A DNA stretch of 40,488 bases, from positions 23,814 to 64,301 of the forward strand of contig MKUJ01000021.1 of assembly GCA_001897755.1 (NCBI GenBank), given 5' to 3'. This document shows, one piece after another, positions 31,256 to 39,990 of this stretch. The translations under genes were made by a program, and so were the position numbers. The DNA is from Afipia sp. 64-13 (GTDB taxonomy: Bacteria; Pseudomonadota; Alphaproteobacteria; Rhizobiales; Xanthobacteraceae). Every line of letters starts with the position of its first letter. Within the stretch, counting starts at the first letter, position 1. Below the pieces are notes generated by a model, which saw only the letters and a program-made list of their open reading frames with translations, searched no databases and was not told where the DNA came from.

Positions 31256-31963
31256 ATGATCAAGGTGAAAAATCTGAGCAAACGCTTTGGAGGGGTCGTC
31301 GCTCTTTCGTCAGTGACCTTCTCCATTGGAGAAAATGAACATTGCTGTGTGATCGGGCCCAACGGCGCCGGAAAGAGCACTTTCTTCAAATGCCTGACAG
31401 GGCAATTGCAGCCGTCCGAAGGAGACATCTCCTTTAAGGGGCAACCGATCAACGGCCTTCAGCCTCATCAGATCGCCAGAATGGGTATCGGTATCAAGAC
31501 CCAGGTCCCGAACGTCTTTGATGGTCTGACGGCATTCGAGAACGTCCGGCTTGCCTTACAGCGTGTGTGCTCGGGTGCCGACCTGCAAAGCCGGTTGGAA
31601 GAGATCGTTTCCACGATGCACCTCAACGAGGTAATCCATCAGCCGGTCGGCAAGCTCGCTCACGGTCATCGGCAACTCGTCGAGCTCGCCATGGTGGTTT
31701 CACAACGGCCGAGCCTGATCCTGCTGGATGAACCTGCAGCCGGAATGACCAAGGCTGAATCGACGCGGCTAGCTGCCCTCATCAAAAATCTTTCCAGCAA
31801 CCATTCCGTTATCGTCGTCGAGCACGACATGCAGTTCATAAAACTGATCGGCGGCCGCGTCACCGTTTTCAATCGCGGAGAGATTCTTGCAGATGACGAT
31901 GTTGGCGTCGTACTGAATGATCGACGCGTGAAAGACGTCTATCTCGGAAAGCAGGTGGCGTGA
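31256..31963 (+). CDS. ABC transporter ATPase (LivG/UrtD-like)
   Basis: A 235-residue ATP-binding subunit with Walker A GPNGAGKST, an H-containing signature LAHGHRQLVELAM in place of LSGGQ (UrtD proteins show a similar LSHGQ variant), Walker B LILLDEPAAGM and the switch histidine in VVEHDM. It drives import through the preceding permeases together with the next ATPase. The start at 31256 matches the family N-terminus (MIKVKNLSKRFGG); the ribosome site is AGAGGG, somewhat far. The stop shares one base with the next gene's start. Confidence 0.93.
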   Translation: MIKVKNLSKRFGGVVALSSVTFSIGENEHCCVIGPNGAGKSTFFKCLTGQLQPSEGDISFKGQPINGLQPHQIARMGIGIKTQVPNVFDGLTAFENVRLALQRVCSGADLQSRLEEIVSTMHLNEVIHQPVGKLAHGHRQLVELAMVVSQRPSLILLDEPAAGMTKAESTRLAALIKNLSSNHSVIVVEHDMQFIKLIGGRVTVFNRGEILADDDVGVVLNDRRVKDVYLGKQVA

Positions 31964-32655
31964 TGTCCGTGCTGTCTGTGGAAACGCTCTTCTCTGGTTA
32001 TGGAGATATCGGCGTCATCAATGGCGTGAACTTATCTCTGAATCCCGGTGAATTTCTCGGAGTGTTCGGGCATAACGGCATGGGGAAATCCACCCTGCTC
32101 AAGACGATTGTCGGCCTCATTCCGGTCAAGAGCGGCGAGATCTGCCTCGAAGGCGGTATCGTAACTCGCTCCTCAGTCGCGGCACGAGCTCACGCAGGCT
32201 TGGGATACGTCCCTCAAGGCCGCCAAATATATCCCAAGCTGACGGGCCGAGAGAATTTGCAGGTCGCAGCGCTCGGCGCCAGGCGATTGAAAAACGACGT
32301 TGATCTGATCGTCGCATTGCTGCCGCGAATTGGCGGGCTGCTCGACCGACTGGGTGGCGTGATGTCAGGCGGCGAACAGCAGATTCTTGCGCTTGGCCGC
32401 TGTTTGATATCTCAGCCAAAGGTCATTCTGCTTGATGAGCCCACCGAGGGCATTCAACCATCAATTCGAGAAGAGATCGTCGAAGCCTTGAAAGCCGTTC
32501 GAGAGAAGCACGCTATTTCGATGATTTTGGTTGAGCAGAATGTCGATTTTCTGAAGTCGCTTTCTGACCGGATAATCCTTCTTCAAAAGGGGCAAGTGAT
32601 TTCTGAAATCACCGATCCTTCGACAATTGATGCTGAGCAGTTCGACTTGGTCTAG
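31963..32655 (+). CDS. ABC transporter ATPase (LivF/UrtE-like)
   Basis: A 230-residue ATP-binding subunit. Walker A is GHNGMGKST, the GMGK form typical of UrtE. The signature is MSGGEQQILALGRCL, and Walker B LILLDEPTEGIQPSI is nearly diagnostic of the urea/amide subgroup. The switch histidine position is the Gln of VEQNVDF, as in LivF relatives. The ATG at 31963 overlaps the previous TGA by one base; a GTG just before it is less likely. It is the last gene of the importer, 277 bases before the porin gene. Confidence 0.93.
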   Translation: MSVLSVETLFSGYGDIGVINGVNLSLNPGEFLGVFGHNGMGKSTLLKTIVGLIPVKSGEICLEGGIVTRSSVAARAHAGLGYVPQGRQIYPKLTGRENLQVAALGARRLKNDVDLIVALLPRIGGLLDRLGGVMSGGEQQILALGRCLISQPKVILLDEPTEGIQPSIREEIVEALKAVREKHAISMILVEQNVDFLKSLSDRIILLQKGQVISEITDPSTIDAEQFDLV

Positions 32656-32747
32656 ATACCGCCCATGATCGGACGGCGCCCTTCATAACGATGAAGACGC
32701 CCGCTCAGCAACAGATCGACCAACGATAAGGCGTGTTGTCCGCAACA

Positions 32748-32770
32748 CCTACGCCGGTTTTCGGCGTGGG
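32748..32770 (+). other. Hairpin between ATPase gene and porin leader
   Basis: CCTACGCCG pairs with CGGCGTGGG over 9 bp (one T-G pair) around GTTTT. No T run follows. It may modulate read-through or transcript ends before the porin part of the operon. Confidence 0.55.
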
Positions 32771-32838
32771 CGATAGGAAGAGTGTGTCTAAGCACCGCTG
32801 CATAAGTTTCGAAACGAAACACAACGAGGAGGTGAAAT

Positions 32839-32919
32839 ATGGCTGAAAGCCTTTTTTCAGCGCGGGCCCCGCCGGCCCACAAGCGGGTGAGAGAACAAGG
32901 GATTTCACAAATCTTATAA
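32839..32919 (+). CDS. 26-codon leader ORF ahead of porin gene
   Basis: A near-ideal ribosome site (GAGGAGGTG) stands six bases before an ATG that opens 26 codons (MAESLFSARAPPAHKRVREQ...), ending 13 bases before the porin start. A stem GCTGAAA/TTTCAGC lies within its first codons. The peptide is basic and not membrane-like, so it may be a leader peptide whose translation controls the porin, or simply a tiny gene. No known leader type is recognised. Confidence 0.5.
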   Translation: MAESLFSARAPPAHKRVREQGISQIL

Positions 32920-32932
32920 CCAAGGGGGAAAA

Positions 32933-34051
32933 ATGTTACATCGTGCGAACTCAATCGGCGCCGCTTTGTTGATGACGGTAACGGTACCATTCTTCACGTC
33001 AGCAAACGCGGCAGACGCTCCGGTCAAAGTGGCCAAGAAAACGGTAGACGTTCCGTTCTTTTCGTTGATCGACAACCGTTTCACATACTCCTGGCAACCA
33101 AACGGCACGGATCCCGGAGTCTACTCGATCCGTCCGGACGGAAGCGTCAACGGCAAAACAGCGAAGCAGTACTACTCGTTCACGCATTTCGACATCTGGC
33201 AATACGGAACAAACTTCTTCACGATTTCCTACATCAAATCGGATCACAACGATCCTGCAGCGCCTTGCACCAATGCGGGTGCGATTTTCGATCCGAATAC
33301 AGGAATCAGCCGATCGGCCAACTGTGCCGGCGCAACGGAAGTCTACGGATTGTTTCGCTCAACGCTGGGTTGGAATGAGCTTTTCAACACCAGGCAATTC
33401 AGCGCAGGCCCGCTTCATAATATCTCATTTGAGGTCGGCATGGACATGGGCACAGAGAACAATTATCTGGCGCCCGCCAAGCGAGATGTCGTCGCAGGTC
33501 TGCAGTTCGCCTTTGACCTGCCCTACAAAGGCTACTTGAACGTCGCGCCGTTGTTGTATTGGGAATTCTCCAATCACTCCGCCTTCACCCAATGCGGGGC
33601 CGGATGGCAGCTTCCAGCATCCGCTGTTGCATATCCTTCACCCGGCGCAAACTGCCTGACCGACGGCAATCGACGCTTCAAGCCGACATGGGCAGTTGAA
33701 GTAAACTACTACATGGATCTGGGATTCTTACCCGAGAGCATGAGGTATTTCTCAATCAGCGGCCGCGCCGGATGGTATGGCCCGAAAGGCTATGAGAACA
33801 ATCCGCTTGTTGGCACCAAGACGGCCATCGAACTGAATGCCGAGCCGATTCGACTCACTTTCGATGCATCGAAAGCGGTGTGGGGAGAGAAGTACAGCCA
33901 CTTCGTGGATGTTTGGGTTGCCTACCGCTACTGGCAGAACAAATTCGGCATCGATCATGCAACGAGCAACGTCTGTAATATAGCGCCCGGTGTCAGCAAC
34001 AACTCCTGCACGGAATCCTCGATCTATTCTGGTGTTTCCGTGAAATTCTAA
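32933..34051 (+). CDS. Outer-membrane porin, probable amide uptake (FmdC-like)
   Basis: A 372-residue precursor with a signal peptide (cleavage after SANA, about residue 26). The mature protein has alternating amphipathic beta strands rich in Tyr, Phe, Trp and Asn and ends in a C-terminal phenylalanine (SVKF), the usual barrel-assembly signal. Two cysteine-containing loops (about 105-125 and 220-240) may form disulfides. Outer-membrane channels of similar kind accompany amide operons, for instance FmdC in Methylophilus; the specific resemblance is from memory. AAGGGGGAAA precedes the ATG. It lies downstream of the amide importer and would admit the substrate to the periplasm. Confidence 0.82.
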   Translation: MLHRANSIGAALLMTVTVPFFTSANAADAPVKVAKKTVDVPFFSLIDNRFTYSWQPNGTDPGVYSIRPDGSVNGKTAKQYYSFTHFDIWQYGTNFFTISYIKSDHNDPAAPCTNAGAIFDPNTGISRSANCAGATEVYGLFRSTLGWNELFNTRQFSAGPLHNISFEVGMDMGTENNYLAPAKRDVVAGLQFAFDLPYKGYLNVAPLLYWEFSNHSAFTQCGAGWQLPASAVAYPSPGANCLTDGNRRFKPTWAVEVNYYMDLGFLPESMRYFSISGRAGWYGPKGYENNPLVGTKTAIELNAEPIRLTFDASKAVWGEKYSHFVDVWVAYRYWQNKFGIDHATSNVCNIAPGVSNNSCTESSIYSGVSVKF

Positions 34052-34625
34052 TACCGGTCTCCCTGGTGAGCTCCAAGAGATGGCGCCGCGATGCTCCGCG
34101 GCGCCGAAGAAATTCTGTGTTCCACCCGAAAATGGTCCTGTCGCGACATCCGCGCCAAAATAGTCTTGTGCCATTGCGCAAGGAGCGATGCCAACCAAAA
34201 GGCTTGCAACCAGCGCCAGCAACCGAAACGCCTCGCCCATGCGTAAGGACAAAGCAAACCGTGTGCAGGAGAAACCCCGCTCCGAAAGCATATTGCCGAT
34301 CCGGGCGAGCGCGGCCGATCCGCGCACGCCTGCCGGTTCGCCCACCGTCCTGCCCGCAAAGCTCGCATCGCCCCAGCCCCCGGTGCCCGCGGGCAGATGC
34401 TCTGCGGCGCGGCACGAATTGCCCTGCAGCAGCGATAACAAAATAGTCTCGCACCAATATTTGGTTGCGCTCAACGCGGCTCGTCTCCGGGATTTTTCTT
34501 GCCTGGTTGCAGAAGAACCACTCGGACGGGACGCTCCGCGGCCTATACTTTGTGCCGTCCGGGATTTCTTCCTGCACTGAAATCATCCGTACCGGCATTC
34601 AGGCCGGGCCACGTCACGGGACATC
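34052..34625. other. Intergenic region, no supported gene
   Basis: This is 574 bases between porin and the broken regulator. A minus-strand frame from 34240 downward begins with a signal-peptide-like stretch (MGEAFRLLALVASLLVG...AMAQDYFG) but has no ribosome site and soon runs antisense into the porin gene. It may be the 5' scrap of a lost secreted-protein gene. Otherwise nothing is recognised apart from the hairpin at 34082-34105. Confidence 0.45.
34082..34105 (+). terminator. GC-rich hairpin after porin, possible terminator
   Basis: GGCGCCGCG pairs perfectly with CGCGGCGCC around ATGCTC, 31 bases past the porin stop. The following bases (GAAGAAATTCTG) lack a clear T run, so termination efficiency is uncertain. 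Confidence 0.5.
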
Positions 34626-36071
34626 ATGCAGCCTGTCCGCTACGCCGACCTGACATTCGAACCGGACATGCTCGCCGCCCGGCGAGACAACGGTACGCGG
34701 CTTCGGTTCACCCGACAGGAGCGGGCGCTGCTGCTACGGTTGGTGCGTCAGCCCGCAAGCTGGTGACCCGCGCGCAGTTGCTCGAGGGCCTGGGCGATCT
34801 CAATGGCGAGCTTGGCGAACGCAGCATTGACTATCTCACTCCCGTCTATGGACTTACAGACAACGGGGAGAGGCTTGCTCCTATCATCAAACGGCTGCGC
34901 GAGCGTATCGCAGCGGGGCTCGGCGGCTCGCGCAAAGTCCTCTGCCTGCCTGACTGGCGGTTCGCCGCTGGTTCGGGCAACGACATCTCCTGCACACTGG
35001 AAACCAGCCTTCTGGAGGAAGACGGCGAAATCCATCTGGCGCTGGTTTTGAAAAACGGCAAAACCGACATAGTGATCGCGCCATTTCGATTGACCGTGCC
35101 CTGGCTTCGGGTTGCGACGAACTGGAGACGCTCTCTGCGGCCTTGTTGCAGGCGATCTGGACCCATGAAGCAATCCCGGGCGGCGAGCCGCTCAAACCGG
35201 ACGAGCGCTCCTGCATCTGCGGCTACACGAGGCCGGCAGGCTGCTTTCAGACGACGCCTCCGGCTGGGCCGAAAACGCACGCCGGCTGGAACAGGCTTTT
35301 GCGGAAAGCCCCAGGGCCCCGATTATCGCGGTGATGCTCGCCCTCAACCGCTATCTGCAATTGCTGCAGGCCCCGCTGACGCCCTGCGCTGCACCGATCG
35401 ATGACGCCCGATGGTCGGCAATCGAGGATGAAATCGAACGGCCGGTGTTGGGGGCACTGCCCAAAGCCAATGGCGATCCCATGCTGCTGTTCGGCATCGC
35501 CAAGGCGCTCCGCTTCATCGACCGGGGCTATCTGCAACTGGCGGCCCGCCTCACCAACGAGGCCTTCAGGACCAGCACCGCCTTTGCCCCGGCCTTCGCT
35601 ATGAAGAAGCAGATTGCCGCAAGCATCGGAGACATCGACCGCGCACTGGAATTGTATCAACGCGCCATCGAGTTGACGCAGCAAAACTCGCAATTCCATA
35701 TCTATCTGTTGGTGATCAAGGCCGTGGCGCTCGTGGCCGGAGGACCGCGCAGTGAGGTCGATCAACTGACCGCCGAGCTTTACGCCCCGGTCCCGGAGGC
35801 GCGGATAAGATTCGGCTTGTTCTTTTTGTCGCCAAGGGCGCAGCCGACGCCGGCAACGCTGGGAACGGTGATGACATCCCTCGCGCCGGAGGATGCGCGG
35901 CGCATGCTGATGTATCTTTACCGGATCGCGGCACGCCAGTTCCAGGACAAGAAACACCAGATGAACGTCCTGCATGGTGCGGCGGTTCATCTGGTCGCAC
36001 AGTACGGGCCGGCCGTTATTCCACCTGAGCTGGAAAAACGCTTTCCCAAGCTCAGTCGTACTGTCCGCTGA
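34626..36071 (+). pseudogene. Broken winged-helix (OmpR-type)/TPR regulator
   Basis: The pieces of one protein are spread over three frames. The first ATG gives 46 residues with an OmpR-type DNA-binding start (RLRFTRQERALLLRLV) and stops at 34766. A one-base shift near 34751-34756 restores KLVTRAQLLEGLGDLNGELGERSIDYL. A second shift near 35085-35100 gives RALASGCDELETLSAALLQAIWTHEA. A third near 35195-35205 gives LLHLRLHEAGRLLSDDASGW, then an uninterrupted helical-repeat region to 36071 (GDIDRALELYQRAIELTQQNSQ is TPR-like). An intact ancestor would have been a ~480-residue regulator with an N-terminal winged helix and C-terminal TPR domain. Sequencing errors could mimic this, but three separate shifts favour real decay. 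The 35331-36071 frame alone has no good ribosome site. Confidence 0.8.
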
Positions 36072-36399
36072 AAGACTGATACCGAGCAAGATCAGCCGCC
36101 GCCATCGGGCTAAGCACTCGGCCCCGTAGCTCCTGCACTATTCTTGCGCTGTTGCTGACGGTCTGCCTAGGGAAGGCCCCGCTTTCACAAAATTTATTTC
36201 ATAGAGTTGGCGAGTAATATTTTAAAGAAGAGCGCGGGCGAAGTAGAATGTTTCGTACTGATCCACCGTCTGCAGGCGGCACCGGAAACACTATGGTCAC
36301 GTTGGTATCGTCCCCGCCTTTGTGAGCACCCTGTCACCAATTCCAGATTTACTCAATTTCTTAAGATCAAGTTGTCGATCATCGCAGGACTGAGACCGG
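36072..36399. other. Convergent intergenic region, nothing recognised
   Basis: This is 328 bases between the broken regulator and the end of the nucleoside-type transporter operon. It is more AT-rich around 36185-36235. No gene, repeat or good terminator hairpin was seen. Confidence 0.5.
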
Positions 36400-37932
36400 T
36401 TAATGAGTTGAATGCGCCATATGTCGACCGATTTCGTATCGGTCAGCATTCTTGGCATCTACTTCGTAAACAATCTTTCCTTCTGACATCACTGCAATCC
36501 GGTCCGACAATTCAAGGACCTCATCCAGGTCTTCGCTAAACAAAAGTACCGCCGCGCCGCTATTGCGAACGTCAATGATTTTGCTGCGTATATCCGCAGC
36601 AGAATGTGAATCGAGCCCAAAACATGGATTCTGAAGCACCAACACCTGCACATTGTGGGAAAGTTCCCTGGCAAGGACAACGCGTTGGACATTGCCCCCT
36701 GACAAATTGCCGATAGGCGCATCAGCTGACGGCGTCTTGACGCGGTATTTTGCGATCAATTCATTAGCCAGCTTTTCAAGCATCTTTCTGTTGATCAGTC
36801 CAAAGCGGGCAAATGGAGTTAGATCAAAGACACGAAACGCTAGATTGTCTGCCACGGACATAGATCGGACACAGACATTTTGAAGAGGCTCTTCGGTAAG
36901 AAGAAAAATTCCCTTTTTCTGCATCTCCTTGCGAGTTCGGCGATATACTTCGCTATCAACAGTGATTTCCCCTTCAGCCAATTCTCGCTGCCCGGCGAAT
37001 ACTTCGACTAACTGCTTCTGTCCGTTTCCTGACACGCCGGCAATACCTAAAACTTCGTGCGGTTTGACGGACAGTGTCGCTCCCGCAACAGCCTCATCGC
37101 CTCGATCACCTAGGGCATGAATATTTGTCATCATCAATGCATTCGGACTGCCAATAGGTGGATCGCTGCGTTTTGCAAGAGTCATAAAGGTACTGTTTTC
37201 ACCAAACATAAGCTTGGTCAGCCGCGCCTCGCTGTCGCTGTTCACTTCGGTAGAAGCGACTACTTTACCCGCGCGCATCACGGTCACGTCTTGTGCGAAG
37301 TTCGTAACTTCCCGGAATTTGTGTGTAATCATCGCAACAGTGAGCGATCCCTCATCGACCAATCGCCGCACCTCGGAGAGTACTTGGTCAGCCTCCGCAG
37401 GCGTGAGTACCGACGTGGGCTCATCAAGCACTATGAAAGTGCGCCCCAAATAGAGTTGTTTTATTATCTCAAGCTTTTGCTTCTCCCCTGCGGCCAGCGA
37501 CGAAACACGACGCTGAGGATCAATTTGAAACGGCATTCCGGCCATAAAGGAACGCAGGCTGTTGATCTCTGAGCTCCAATCAATAACAAATGGCAGGTCA
37601 GCGCGACCCAAGACCAGATTCTCCGCCACTGTCATTCGATCTACCGCAGTGAAGTGCTGGTAAACCATTCCCATATGAAGTGCTTGGGAGATCTGCGGTG
37701 AGCGCATTTGATGTGGCGAACCGTTAACGACAACTTCCCCGCTATCTGCTTGATAGTAACCCATCAAGCATTTTACCAAGGTGCTTTTACCTGCTCCATT
37801 CTCGCCTAAGAGGGCATGCAACCTACCTGGACGAAAATTTACAGAAACGTCACTCAGTGCATGCACGCTACCGAATGACTTTGTGAGATTCCTTGCCTCG
37901 ACTGAAGGAGGGGCCATGACCTTAACCTTCAC
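36400..37932 (-). CDS. Dual-domain ABC ATPase, BMP/nucleoside type
   Basis: A 510-residue protein with two fused ATP-binding domains, as in sugar and nucleoside (NupA/RbsA-like) importers. Domain 1 has Walker A GENGAGKST, signature LAAGEKQKLEI and Walker B FIVLDEPTSVLTP. Domain 2 lacks a standard Walker A (GIAGVSGNGQKQL), has signature LSGGNVQRVVLARE and a degenerate Walker B (VLQNPCFGLD); the asymmetry is normal for the type. The GTG at 37932 overlaps the previous stop as GTGA; an ATG at 37917 with AAGG upstream is the alternative. It is the last gene of the operon, after both permeases, whereas in many nucleoside operons the ATPase precedes them. Confidence 0.92.
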   Translation of the reverse strand: MKVKVMAPPSVEARNLTKSFGSVHALSDVSVNFRPGRLHALLGENGAGKSTLVKCLMGYYQADSGEVVVNGSPHQMRSPQISQALHMGMVYQHFTAVDRMTVAENLVLGRADLPFVIDWSSEINSLRSFMAGMPFQIDPQRRVSSLAAGEKQKLEIIKQLYLGRTFIVLDEPTSVLTPAEADQVLSEVRRLVDEGSLTVAMITHKFREVTNFAQDVTVMRAGKVVASTEVNSDSEARLTKLMFGENSTFMTLAKRSDPPIGSPNALMMTNIHALGDRGDEAVAGATLSVKPHEVLGIAGVSGNGQKQLVEVFAGQRELAEGEITVDSEVYRRTRKEMQKKGIFLLTEEPLQNVCVRSMSVADNLAFRVFDLTPFARFGLINRKMLEKLANELIAKYRVKTPSADAPIGNLSGGNVQRVVLARELSHNVQVLVLQNPCFGLDSHSAADIRSKIIDVRNSGAAVLLFSEDLDEVLELSDRIAVMSEGKIVYEVDAKNADRYEIGRHMAHSTH

Positions 37933-38867
37933 TTTGCCAGCGTTAGTTCACTCGGCGCGGCATCCAGCGCTTTGCGGGCGGACGAGCTGTAAATGAGCAG
38001 CCCTAATGTCAGGACATAAGGGGCGGCACTAAAAAGGTAGTACCCCTTGGAAATCCCAATAGTTTGTAAAGCCGGCCCGATCGCTGACGCGCCACCGAAT
38101 AGCAACGAGGCACCAAGACAACGGATCGGGCTCCATCGCGCGAATATGACGAGGGCAATGGCCATCAAGCCCTGGCCGCTTGACAAACCCTCGTTCCAAT
38201 TCCCTGGATAGACAAGCGAGAGGAACGATCCCCCAATTCCAGCAAGAAAGCCGCCACATGCTGTTGCGATAAAGCGAATGAAGTTGACCGAGTACCCAAG
38301 AGCTTTCGCTGCATCTGCGCCATCTCCAGCCATTCGCAGGATCAATCCCCACCGAGTGTTTTGAATTGCCCACTCGAGGGTAAGAGCTACAGCAGCACCA
38401 GCAATGAACAGTGGGCTAATCTCAAGTGCCGATCTGATTGCCGGAACATCGCTCCATTCACCAAAACTTATCATTGGCAACATAGACGCTCGAGGCTCAA
38501 TAAACGGCTTTCCGAAATAGAAGGCTATGCCCATGCCAAAGATGAACAAAGCGATTCCAACTGCAATATCATTGACGCGCGGCAGACTGCAGATCAGAGC
38601 ATGCACCATTCCCAAAGCGGCACCCGCAGCCCCTGCAGCTAAAACACCCAACCAGGGCGAACCGGTCAAATAAGACGTGGCGAACCCTGTCATTGCGCCG
38701 GTCAAAAGAGTCCCTTCAAGACCCAGATTTACGCGCCCGCTTCTTTCAGTAATAACCTCGCCTAAGCTCACGAAAAGATATGGCGCGGAAATTCGCACGG
38801 CTCCGCCCAGAGCGGCAATAACGACACCGATCCATCCAAGATCATGCTCCATTGCGTCGCCATCCAA
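37929..38867 (-). CDS. ABC permease, BMP/nucleoside type (second)
   Basis: A 312-residue inner-membrane permease of the BmpD/NupQ/YufQ-like group. Its helices include ISAPYLFVSLGEVITERSGRVNLGLEGTLLTGA, a segment typical of these simple-sugar/nucleoside permeases, and GYSVNFIRFIATACGGFLAGIGGSFLSL. It forms the channel with the other permease. The ATG at 38867 overlaps the preceding gene by 26 bases; an ATG at 38852, overlapping by 11, is equally possible. No strong ribosome site is seen at either, so coupled translation is likely. Confidence 0.9.
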   Translation of the reverse strand: MDGDAMEHDLGWIGVVIAALGGAVRISAPYLFVSLGEVITERSGRVNLGLEGTLLTGAMTGFATSYLTGSPWLGVLAAGAAGAALGMVHALICSLPRVNDIAVGIALFIFGMGIAFYFGKPFIEPRASMLPMISFGEWSDVPAIRSALEISPLFIAGAAVALTLEWAIQNTRWGLILRMAGDGADAAKALGYSVNFIRFIATACGGFLAGIGGSFLSLVYPGNWNEGLSSGQGLMAIALVIFARWSPIRCLGASLLFGGASAIGPALQTIGISKGYYLFSAAPYVLTLGLLIYSSSARKALDAAPSELTLAK

Positions 38868-39984
38868 GAACAGATTTCACCAAATTCATGTTGGTGCTTG
38901 CCAAAACCGACAAAAATATCAAACCCTGAAGCACAAGAGTCGTGGCATCAGGCAACCCAAACCGACGTTGCAAAACACCACCGCTTGCTGAGATGCCACC
39001 CAGAACAATCGCGACTGGAATGACACCCAGCGGATTTTGCCGCGCCAGGAATGCGACAAGAATGCCGGTGTAGCCAAAACCAACGATAAGCGACTCGCTA
39101 GCTGCGCCGTGCACAGCAGTAACTTCGATGGCTCCCGCCAGCCCCGCGCATGCGCCTCCTGCGAAACACGCAACAATGACGATTCGTCCGATCGGAAGGC
39201 CCGTTGCCTGCGCAGCACGTAGATTGCCTCCGACGATATTCATCGCGAAACCAAAGGTTGTTCTGCGAAGAATAAACGCAAGAACGAGGCAAGTAAGAAT
39301 ACTGATCACAATTCCCCAATGGACAGACCAGCCTGGGATTGTGCCGATGAGAAACTCGGATGGAATCGGCCAGCTAGTCGCCTTCAGCGTTTGTGAGTAG
39401 TCACGAATCGGGCCGCTAACCAAATGATTGAAGACGGCAATGGCTATATAATTTAGCAGAAGGCTCGCTATCGTTTCATTGACGCCACGGCCGTGCTTTA
39501 ACAGGCCAATCAGAAAGATCCACAGCCCACCTGCAACGGAGCCAGCGGCAAGAGCTCCAATCGTACCGAACCAGGGCGTCACGCCATTCAATGCGGCAGA
39601 TGCCAAAACCGCAGCCAGCCCTCCCAGCACCAGAGCGCCTTCGCCACCTATAACAAGCAAACCAACTCGAGCCGGCAACACAACACATAACGCTGTAAGC
39701 ATTATTGGAGCTGACTGAGTTAGCGTCCCTTCCCAGGAAAACTTTGTTCCAAATGCTCCAAGGTACAGCGTTTGAAATACTGAAAGCGGGTTTAATCCAT
39801 GCACCGCCATGAATGCGCCGAAGATCAAAAGCGCGAAGATAATTGCGGCGATGGAAGAAAGAATCGCTCGGAAAGTGTCCGTATAGGCGCGCATATCTAG
39901 ACTCGGGTTAGCGCGATTACTTGGGCGGACCATCAGATCGGCCCATTTCTTCGTCACGGACAAATCTTTCGATTGATCGGACAT
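38842..39984 (-). CDS. ABC permease, BMP/nucleoside type (first)
   Basis: A 380-residue permease of the BmpC/NupP/YufP-like group with a ~35-residue cytoplasmic N-terminus and about nine to ten helices. It includes TLTQSAPIMLTALCVVLPARVGLLVIGGEGALVLGG and GRGVNETIASLLLNYIA, the latter motif typical of the group's coupling loop. It starts 6 bases after the binding-protein stop and is followed by the overlapping second permease. With the dual ATPase it forms an importer, probably for purine nucleosides or related solutes; the substrate is inferred from the family only. Confidence 0.9.
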   Translation of the reverse strand: MSDQSKDLSVTKKWADLMVRPSNRANPSLDMRAYTDTFRAILSSIAAIIFALLIFGAFMAVHGLNPLSVFQTLYLGAFGTKFSWEGTLTQSAPIMLTALCVVLPARVGLLVIGGEGALVLGGLAAVLASAALNGVTPWFGTIGALAAGSVAGGLWIFLIGLLKHGRGVNETIASLLLNYIAIAVFNHLVSGPIRDYSQTLKATSWPIPSEFLIGTIPGWSVHWGIVISILTCLVLAFILRRTTFGFAMNIVGGNLRAAQATGLPIGRIVIVACFAGGACAGLAGAIEVTAVHGAASESLIVGFGYTGILVAFLARQNPLGVIPVAIVLGGISASGGVLQRRFGLPDATTLVLQGLIFLSVLASTNMNLVKSVLGWRRNGA

Positions 39985-39990
39985 AGCTGG

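Noticed and set aside
34060-34240. Minus-strand frame beginning with a signal-peptide-like stretch next to the porin end
   Set aside because: No ribosome site, and it runs antisense into the porin gene; at best the 5' scrap of a lost gene.
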